Program-made: the position numbers and the translations under genes
In this document: positions 58,575 through 64,000 of the stretch, one piece after another
Numbering within the stretch: the first letter of the stretch is position 1
Layout of the letters: every line of letters starts with the position of its first letter
Source of the DNA: JAWWOL01 sp033851545
GTDB taxonomy: Bacteria; Actinomycetota; Actinomycetes; JAWWOL01
NCBI GenBank assembly: GCA_033851545.1
Contig: JAWWOO010000040.1
Location: 75,610 to 139,609, forward strand
Reading direction: 5' to 3'
DNA length: 64,000 nt
Notes under the pieces: generated by a model
Databases searched by the model: none
Seen by the model: only the letters and a program-made list of their open reading frames with translations
Told to the model about the DNA's origin: nothing

Positions 58575-59732
58575 ATGAGCGACTACACCCCCACCAAGGC
58601 CGACCGTTTCACCTTCGGGCTCTGGACGGTGGGCTGGCGCGGCGTCGACCCGTTCGGTGTCGCGACCCGTCCCGATCTTGACCCGGTGGAGTCCGTGCAC
58701 CGGCTTGCCGAGCTCGGCGCGTACGGCGTCACCTTCCACGACGACGACCTGATCCCGTTCGGGTCGGATGCCTCGGTCCGCGAGGAGAAGATCAAGCGGT
58801 TCCGTGCGGCGCTCGACGAGACCGGCATGGTCGTCCCGATGATGACCACCAACCTGTTCACCCACCCGGTGTTCAAGGACGGCGGCCTCACCTCCAACGA
58901 CCGCGACGTACGCCGCTTCGCGCTGCGCAAGGTGCTCACCAACATGGACCTCGCCGCTGAGCTCGGTGCGACCACCTACGTCTGCTGGGGCGGCCGCGAA
59001 GGTGCGGAGTCCGGCGCTGCCAAGGATGTCAGGGCTGCGCTCGACCGCTACCGCGAGGGCATGGACCTGATGTGCCAGTACGTCATCGACCGCGGCTATG
59101 ACATGAGGTTCGCGATCGAGCCGAAGCCGAACGAGCCCCGCGGCGACATCCTGCTGCCGACCGTCGGCCATGCGATCGCCTTCATCGACCGGCTGCAGTA
59201 CCCCGACATGGTCGGCCTCAACCCCGAGGTCGGGCACGAGGAGATGTCCAACCTCAACTTCGCCCATGGCATCGCCCAGGCGCTGTGGTGCGGCAAGCTC
59301 TTCCACATCGACCTCAACGGGCAGAACGGGCCCAAGTTCGACCAGGACCTGCGGTTCGGCGCCGGCAACATCAAGGGCTCGTTCTTCCTGGTCGACCTGC
59401 TGGAGAACAGCGACTACACCGGCCCTCGACACTTCGACTTCAAGCCGCCGCGCACCGAGGACATCTCGGGCGTCTGGGCGTCGGCGGCCGGCTGCATGCG
59501 CAACTACCTGATCTTCAAGGAGCGGTCGGCGTCCTTCCGCGCCGACCCCGAGGTGCAGGAGGCACTCAAGGCGTCACGCGTCGACCAGCTCTCGGTCCCG
59601 ACCCTTTCGCCGGGGGAGTCCCTCGAGGACTTCCGGGCCGAGGAGTTCGACCCCGAGGCCGCTGCCCTGCGCGGCTTCCACTTCGAGCGCCTCGACCAGC
59701 TGGCGATGGACCACCTCCTCGGGGCCCGCTAG
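58575..59732 (+). CDS. xylA: Xylose isomerase
   Basis: A 385-residue class I xylose isomerase converting D-xylose to D-xylulose with two divalent metal ions. All signature elements are present: VTFHDDDLIPFG (catalytic His and Asp), FAIEPKPNEPRGDI (metal Glu and active-site Lys), NPEVGHEEMSNLN (Glu, His), HIDLNGQNGPKFDQDL (Asp ligands) and RHFDFKPPRTED. Length and sequence are as in Streptomyces enzymes. ATG 58575 starts MSDYTPTKADRFTFGLWTVG. Product xylulose 5-phosphate, after a kinase not seen here, could enter the phosphoketolase encoded at 21-23 kb. Confidence 0.97.
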   Translation: MSDYTPTKADRFTFGLWTVGWRGVDPFGVATRPDLDPVESVHRLAELGAYGVTFHDDDLIPFGSDASVREEKIKRFRAALDETGMVVPMMTTNLFTHPVFKDGGLTSNDRDVRRFALRKVLTNMDLAAELGATTYVCWGGREGAESGAAKDVRAALDRYREGMDLMCQYVIDRGYDMRFAIEPKPNEPRGDILLPTVGHAIAFIDRLQYPDMVGLNPEVGHEEMSNLNFAHGIAQALWCGKLFHIDLNGQNGPKFDQDLRFGAGNIKGSFFLVDLLENSDYTGPRHFDFKPPRTEDISGVWASAAGCMRNYLIFKERSASFRADPEVQEALKASRVDQLSVPTLSPGESLEDFRAEEFDPEAAALRGFHFERLDQLAMDHLLGAR

Positions 59733-59741
59733 TCACGATCG

Positions 59742-60410
59742 CTAGGCGACGACCAGGCAGAGCGCGAACCCGTCGTAACCCTTGCTGCCCACCGTCTGCA
59801 CCACCGTCGCCTCGACCCGGGGCTCGGCGGCCACGGCCTCGGCGAAACGCCGTGACCCCTGGACCCGGTCGTCGGCATGATCGGCGAGGATGACCTCGCC
59901 GCCGCGCACCACGTTGTCGCAGATGATCACACTTCCCTTGCGGGTCAAGGAGAGCGCCAGCCGGAAGTAGTTGGCGTTGTTCGGCTTGTCGGCGTCGATG
60001 AAGACCAGGTCGTACGGCTCGTCGCCGGACTTGATCATTGCCTCCAGCGAGTCGAGCGCCGCGCCGACGACGACGTTGACCTTGTCGGCGAGGCCGGCCT
60101 GCGCGATGTTGGCACGGGCGACTTCGGCGTGCTTCTGTTCGTACTCGAGGGTGACCAGGTGGCCGTCCTCGGGCAGCGCCCGCGCGAGCCAGATCGTGGA
60201 GTAGCCGCCGAGGGTGCCGATCTCGAGAATCCTTGTCGCGCCGTGCATCCGGGCCAGCAGGTTGAGCAGCCGGCCCTGGTTGGGCGCGACGGCGATGGGC
60301 GGCAGGCCGGCAGCCCTACTGTTGGCCAGGGCCGCCTCGAGGACCGGGTCGCTCGGCATCAGGTGGTCCTGGAAGTAGCTGTCGACGGCGGTCCAGGTGT
60401 CCTGACTCAT
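59742..60410 (-). CDS. O-methyltransferase, family 3 (CCoAOMT-like)
   Basis: A 222-residue S-adenosylmethionine-dependent O-methyltransferase. ILEIGTLGGYSTIWLARALP is the SAM-binding motif I, VTLEYEQKHAEVARANI follows, and YDLVFIDADKPNNANYFRLAL carries the metal-binding Asp pair, with IICDNVVRGG after it. This group methylates catechol-like hydroxyls. The acceptor is unknown. It converges on xylA with nine bases between stops and diverges from the DinB-like gene. Confidence 0.92.
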   Translation of the reverse strand: MSQDTWTAVDSYFQDHLMPSDPVLEAALANSRAAGLPPIAVAPNQGRLLNLLARMHGATRILEIGTLGGYSTIWLARALPEDGHLVTLEYEQKHAEVARANIAQAGLADKVNVVVGAALDSLEAMIKSGDEPYDLVFIDADKPNNANYFRLALSLTRKGSVIICDNVVRGGEVILADHADDRVQGSRRFAEAVAAEPRVEATVVQTVGSKGYDGFALCLVVA

Positions 60411-60521
60411 CGGGTAGTCCTTTCGATCGGCCGAGCGCGGTCGCTCGACACATCATCATCACCCCTCGCCGATCACGCACTCGCCGGCGTCGTCGCCCAG
60501 ATCCGCGACGACCAGTGGGAC

Positions 60522-61040
60522 ATGGCGTTGCCGGCGTCGTTCCAGACCCGGGTCTCCGATCACGGGCCGACGCTCCGCGAGGTCATCAACTACCACGCCT
60601 ATGACGATGCGTGGGTGCCGGACGTGCTGGCCGGCCGGACGATGGCCGAGGTCGGCGTCGACAAGCACAAGGGCGACCTGCTCGGCGAGGACCCCAAGGG
60701 TGCCTTCCGGGCGATCGTCGACAAGGCGGTGGCAGCGGCGGAGTCGCTTGACGACCTGGACCGCACGGCGCACCTGTCCTTCGGTGACTACACCGTGCGC
60801 GAGTTCCTCTGGCAGGCCAACTCCTTCCGCGGCCTGCGGGCCCACGACATCGCCGCCGTGGTCGGCGTCGATGCCGCCCTGCCGCCCGAGCTGATCCAGG
60901 GTCTGTGGGACGAGCTGTGCCCGGTCGCCGAGCAGTGGCGGACGATCGGCGTCTTCCGCGCCGAAGTTCGAGTGCCCGAGAGCGCGCCGCTACTGGACCG
61001 GCTGCTCGGGCTGACCGGTCGCGACCCGCATTCAGCCTGA
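60522..61040 (+). CDS. DinB/maleylpyruvate isomerase-like protein, start uncertain
   Basis: From ATG 60522 the protein has 172 residues of the TIGR03086/MDMPI type (LREVINYHAYDDAWVPDVLAG, FGDYTVREFLWQANSFRGLRAHDI). The first conserved helix of the family, ADHALAGVVAQIRDDQWD, is encoded just upstream in the same frame (about 60468-60521), but no ATG, GTG or TTG stands ahead of it before the divergent methyltransferase gene. Either a rare start codon is used or the present protein has lost this helix. The stop directly abuts the stop of the acetyltransferase gene with no base between. Confidence 0.7.
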   Translation: MALPASFQTRVSDHGPTLREVINYHAYDDAWVPDVLAGRTMAEVGVDKHKGDLLGEDPKGAFRAIVDKAVAAAESLDDLDRTAHLSFGDYTVREFLWQANSFRGLRAHDIAAVVGVDAALPPELIQGLWDELCPVAEQWRTIGVFRAEVRVPESAPLLDRLLGLTGRDPHSA

Positions 61041-62273
61041 TCAGAACCAGGTGTTGCACCAGGGCGTGACCTCGGAAGTGAACATCAGGTCGGCCTGGGC
61101 GAGGGCCCCCGCGGAGTGCTCGGTGACGCCGCCGCCCTTGGCAACGTTGCGCAGCCGCGTCCCGCCAAGGTAGGCAGCGCTCAGGGCATAGGTCGACACG
61201 GTCAGGTCGGCGGCGGCATCGGTGCGCGAGCAACTGGCTCCGTCCGGTCCGCCCTCGAGGACGAACCTCCCCTCCGCATGGCCATAGGCGTCGGTCACCT
61301 CGAGAACGAGCCTGCCGGTGACGCGATAGGTGCGTGCCGACAGCGCTTGGGCGACGTCGAGGATGCGCAGCCAGAGCATGTCGTCCTGGCTGTCCTTGGT
61401 GATGGCGCGGCCGTCTTGGAGCAGCCATCGCAACGGCTCGTCCACGCTGCGGTCGCCGGCCTTGACCCGTACGACGTTGTCCATCTCGGCGCAGAACGCC
61501 CATAGACCGGCGTACGCGTCCGGAGTCGCGGTGACCAGGTCGTGGATGGTGAGCGTGCAGTCCGGCTCCATGCCCTGCCAGGCATCGTCCACGTCGTAGA
61601 ACAGGTAGCCGTCCGGCTTGCCGTCCAGGTCGCGGTGCAGCGCGCAGTAGCCTTTGGTCGGCTCGTAGCCGGGCGGCCCGACGTTGATCCCGAACGTCCG
61701 GTCCACCAGCTCCGGCTGTTGCCGGATGGCACCGACCTGACCGACGCGGAACCGGTCGAAGATCGCGTCGACCTCGGAACGCAGCTCGGCCGGTTTGACG
61801 ATCTCGACGCTGCCGCGGCTGGTGACCTCGGGGCGCAGGGCGAAGCTGCCGGTCTTGACCGTGTAGGCGGCGCCTTCTGTGGCCGGGCCGTAGCCGTAGC
61901 GGCCGTAGATCCGCCATCGGGCCGCGATCAGGATGCTCACGGCGTCGCCCCGGTCTGCGGCCTGCGCGAGGGATGCCGACATCATCCCGTTGAGCGAACC
62001 GCGCCGGCGGTGGGTGGGGAGCACGGTCACGTTGGTCACCGCGTCAGCGGCGATGCGGGCGCCGCCGGGGAGCGTGATCTCGTTGCCGAAGGTGCGCAGC
62101 GTGGCAACCGGACGCCCGCCGTCCAGCGCCGCCCAGCAGCGCTCGAGGTCGACGTACGGCAGCTTCCAGCGCGAGCCGGTGTCGGCCGGGATGTGGTTGA
62201 AGAACGCGATCGAGTTGACGGTCTGCCATGCCTCGAACTCGTCTTCCTTGACGGTCCGGATCTCAGGTCCCAT
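61041..62273 (-). CDS. Eis-type GNAT N-acetyltransferase
   Basis: A 410-residue protein of the Eis (enhanced intracellular survival) family: two GNAT domains and a C-terminal SCP2-like domain. The acetyl-CoA site is seen as VTNVTVLPTHRRRGSLNGMM (residues 80-100), with LIAARWRIYGRYGYGPATEG after it. The chain ends in WF; in Eis proteins the C-terminal carboxylate of a terminal Phe takes part in catalysis, and it is retained. Characterised relatives acetylate aminoglycosides and lysine side chains. Start ATG 62273 gives MGPEIRTVKEDEFEAW, normal for the family. Confidence 0.92.
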   Translation of the reverse strand: MGPEIRTVKEDEFEAWQTVNSIAFFNHIPADTGSRWKLPYVDLERCWAALDGGRPVATLRTFGNEITLPGGARIAADAVTNVTVLPTHRRRGSLNGMMSASLAQAADRGDAVSILIAARWRIYGRYGYGPATEGAAYTVKTGSFALRPEVTSRGSVEIVKPAELRSEVDAIFDRFRVGQVGAIRQQPELVDRTFGINVGPPGYEPTKGYCALHRDLDGKPDGYLFYDVDDAWQGMEPDCTLTIHDLVTATPDAYAGLWAFCAEMDNVVRVKAGDRSVDEPLRWLLQDGRAITKDSQDDMLWLRILDVAQALSARTYRVTGRLVLEVTDAYGHAEGRFVLEGGPDGASCSRTDAAADLTVSTYALSAAYLGGTRLRNVAKGGGVTEHSAGALAQADLMFTSEVTPWCNTWF

Positions 62274-62318
62274 GCCGGAGAACCTACGCCAGCGACACCC
62301 TCGGCCGCCCCCACTTTT

Positions 62319-62366
62319 TGCAGTACTGCGCAGCGGGCGCCCAGCCGCCCGCCCGGCAGTACTGCA
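62319..62366. promoter_or_regulatory. Paired GCAGTACTGC palindromes upstream of eis-like gene
   Basis: GCAGTACTGC occurs perfectly at 62320-62329 and 62356-62365, 36 bases apart. Together they form a stem TGCAGTACTGC/GCAGTACTGCA with GC-rich inner pairing. The site lies 47-93 bases before the acetyltransferase start and just after the histidine kinase stop, so it may be an operator, a terminator or both. Confidence 0.5.
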
Positions 62367-62376
62367 GCGCGGGGGG

Positions 62377-63513
62377 TCAGGCGGGGACGGGGAGGCGGAC
62401 CTCGAACGCGCAGCCGACGTGCTCGTTGACCACGTCGATCCGGCCCTCGTGTGCGTCGACGATCCCGCGCACGATCGCCAGTCCCAGGCCGGCGCCCGTG
62501 TCGACGCCGGGCGTACGGGCGGCCTCGCCGCGGTAGCCCACCTCGAACAGCCGGGGCAGGTCGGCCGCCGGGATGCCGCCGCAGGCGTCCCGTACCCGCA
62601 GGTAGGGCCGGCCGTCAGCACTCACGCCGTAGCCGACCTCGACCGTGCCGTCGCTCGGCGTGTGCCGGATCGCGTTGGTGACCAGGTTGCGCAGCGCCCG
62701 GCCCATCTGCCCGACGTCGACGGCGACCAGCGCATCATCGCCGGCCACTCCACTGAGCCGGACGCCCCGGCTGCGGGCGATCGGATCGGCGTTGGCCAGC
62801 GCGTCCGAGACCAGGTCGCGCAGCATCACCGGCGTCATCGTCAGTGCCAGCTGGCCCACGTGGATCCGGGACAGCTCGAAAAGGTCGTCGACCATCGCGG
62901 CCAGCCGGTCGGCCTCGACCCGGATCTGCCGGTGGTAGCGCGCCCGGCCCGCCTCGTCGTCCACCACTCCGTCCTCGAGCGCCTCGGCCATCGCCCGGAG
63001 CCCGGCCAGGGGAGTGCGCAGGTCGTGCGAGACCCAGGCGACCAGGTCGCGGCGGCTCCGCTCCAGGGCGCGCTCGCGGTCCCTGGCCTCGGCGAGCCGC
63101 TGCTGCATGGCGACGAGCTCCTCGCTGAGCAGGGACAGCTCGGACGTGGCCGGCATCAGCGCGCGCGAGGGCACACCCTCGTCACCGATCTCTCGCAGCG
63201 CCCCGGCCAGGACGTCGCTCCCGCTGGTCAGGCTGCGGCCGAGCATGAACGCCACGACCAGGCCGGCGAGGAGGCTCAGTCCGAGCACGAGCATCAGCAC
63301 GCGGAAGGCATGGCCGGAGACCAGCATCAGCTGGCCGATCACCCCGGTGCCGACCGCGACCACGACGGAGGCGGTGACCGCGACCACGACCAGCGACGCC
63401 AGGACAGAACGCTTGCGCAGCAGCCGAAGTGCCACCGAGCCGGCAAGGGCTGCGGCGACTGCGGCACCGCCGACGACCAGGCCGATCTCACCCGCGTCGT
63501 GGGCGGCGATCAT
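62377..63513 (-). CDS. Sensor histidine kinase
   Basis: A 378-residue membrane histidine kinase. About 90 N-terminal residues hold three or four membrane helices with almost no extracytoplasmic loop, so it senses within the membrane or inside the cell. A linker leads to the H-box WVSHDLRTPLAGLRAMAEAL (phosphorylated His), the N-box RALRNLVTNAIRHTP and the ATP-lid GAGLGLAIVRGIVDAHEG. The D-box usually DxGxGI reads DACGGI here (VRDACGGIPAADL), with Cys where Gly/Gln is more common. Its ATG overlaps the response regulator stop (ATGA). Confidence 0.9.
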   Translation of the reverse strand: MIAAHDAGEIGLVVGGAAVAAALAGSVALRLLRKRSVLASLVVVAVTASVVVAVGTGVIGQLMLVSGHAFRVLMLVLGLSLLAGLVVAFMLGRSLTSGSDVLAGALREIGDEGVPSRALMPATSELSLLSEELVAMQQRLAEARDRERALERSRRDLVAWVSHDLRTPLAGLRAMAEALEDGVVDDEAGRARYHRQIRVEADRLAAMVDDLFELSRIHVGQLALTMTPVMLRDLVSDALANADPIARSRGVRLSGVAGDDALVAVDVGQMGRALRNLVTNAIRHTPSDGTVEVGYGVSADGRPYLRVRDACGGIPAADLPRLFEVGYRGEAARTPGVDTGAGLGLAIVRGIVDAHEGRIDVVNEHVGCAFEVRLPVPA

Positions 63514-64000
63514 GTCTGCGGCTCGTACCGGTAGCCGACGCCCCACACGGTGGTGATCCGCTGGGGCGCGGCCGGGTCGTCCTCCAGCTTTTCGCGCAGC
63601 CGGCGTACGTGGACCGTGACCGTCGAGTGGTCGCCGAACGACCAGCCCCAGACCTCGGCCAGCAGCTCGGATCGGCTGAAGGCGCGACCGGGGTGGCGCA
63701 GGAAGAACGTCAGCAGGTCGTACTCGCGACCGGTCAGCGGCAACGCCTCGCCGCGCAGCCGCACGTGGTGGCCGACCGTGTCGATCTCGAGGTCGCCGTC
63801 GACCAACGGCGGTGCGGCCTCGGGGACGGCGGGTGTCGCCAGGGAGCGGCGGAGCACGGACTGCACCCGCAGCACCAGCTCGCGCGGGCTGAACGGCTTG
63901 GTGACGTAGTCGTCGGCGCCGACCTCGAGCCCGGCGATCCGGTCCCGCTCCTCGCCGAGCGCGGTCAGCATGATGACCGGCACCTGGGTGGTCCTGCGCA
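63510..64000 (-). CDS. OmpR/PhoB-type response regulator (partial, cut by window end)
   Basis: The C-terminal 163 codons of a response regulator whose start lies beyond the window. The receiver part shows VPVIMLTALGEERDRIAGLEVGADDYVTKPFSPREL, with the conserved Thr and Lys of the receiver; the phosphorylated Asp is outside the window. The winged-helix output domain reads LTGREYDLLTFFLRHPGRAFSRSELLAEVWG and STVTVHVRRLREKLEDDP, then VWGVGYRY. The stop overlaps the start of the cognate histidine kinase gene, giving a coupled pair. It is incomplete only because of the window boundary. Confidence 0.93.
   Translation of the reverse strand, partial: RRTTQVPVIMLTALGEERDRIAGLEVGADDYVTKPFSPRELVLRVQSVLRRSLATPAVPEAAPPLVDGDLEIDTVGHHVRLRGEALPLTGREYDLLTFFLRHPGRAFSRSELLAEVWGWSFGDHSTVTVHVRRLREKLEDDPAAPQRITTVWGVGYRYEPQT

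Noticed and set aside
62310..62366. Hairpin before the Eis-type gene as a classical intrinsic terminator for the histidine kinase
   Set aside because: The only T/A run lies on the wrong side of the stem for the minus-strand transcript; kept as a regulatory repeat instead.

Overview
The window is a 64 kb stretch of a high-GC Actinomycetota chromosome with no mobile element, tRNA, rRNA or CRISPR array that I can see. Support for the phylum comes from two DinB/maleylpyruvate-isomerase-type (mycothiol-linked) proteins, an Eis-type acetyltransferase, a SigE-family ECF sigma factor, a DUF3516 helicase, a single-domain-type actinobacterial xylose isomerase and very strong G/C preference at third codon positions. 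csrA, fliW, cheX and a chemoreceptor gene imply a flagellated organism. Genus cannot be fixed from this sequence.

Layout. 1-4.6 kb: minus-strand genes for small stress or accessory proteins (DUF5666-like secreted protein, a truncated SDR, DUF899, DUF2182, SRPBCC, SDR), then a self-regulated SRPBCC-ArsR pair with two operators. 4.6-9.7 kb: Tat-exported amine oxidase, aldo/keto reductase, LysR regulator and MFS exporter. 9.7-13 kb: tandem DUF427 protein, then a two-gene unit whose second product has two blocks of 11-residue Cys/Trp repeats in front of a kelch/galactose-oxidase-like propeller. 13-17.7 kb: an apparent operon (solute-binding lipoprotein, metallo-beta-lactamase-fold hydrolase, PfkB kinase fused to a LOG-type phosphoribohydrolase) facing a GntR regulator. 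17.8-24.5 kb: FUSC transporter, DinB-like and TfoX-like proteins, phosphoketolase coupled to a membrane protein.

24.7-38.5 kb: methyl-accepting chemotaxis protein, a 1244-residue secreted propeller/ASH/lectin protein, a DUF6421 protein, a threonine-aldolase-like enzyme, a secreted GH15 glucodextranase-like enzyme and a glycosyltransferase. 38.7-44.9 kb: GntR regulator with two amidohydrolases (purine/pyrimidine-type deaminases), MFS-TetR efflux pair, BioY. 45-46.5 kb: csrA, fliW (convergent) and cheX. 46.5-54 kb: lipoprotein, a 1330-residue secreted propeller protein and a DUF3516 helicase. 54-64 kb: OsmC, an ECF sigma factor with its membrane partner, ROK repressor with xylA, O-methyltransferase, DinB-like protein, Eis-type acetyltransferase and an OmpR/HK two-component pair cut by the window end.

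Most notable: the hendecad Cys/Trp repeat kelch protein (10989-12947), the PfkB-LOG fusion in its transport operon, several well-defined operators next to their likely regulators (ArsR, GntR, TetR, ROK), and strong local enrichment of the hexamer CGTACG across the whole window. Motif positions and base-composition samples were read by eye; no alignment or database search was run.
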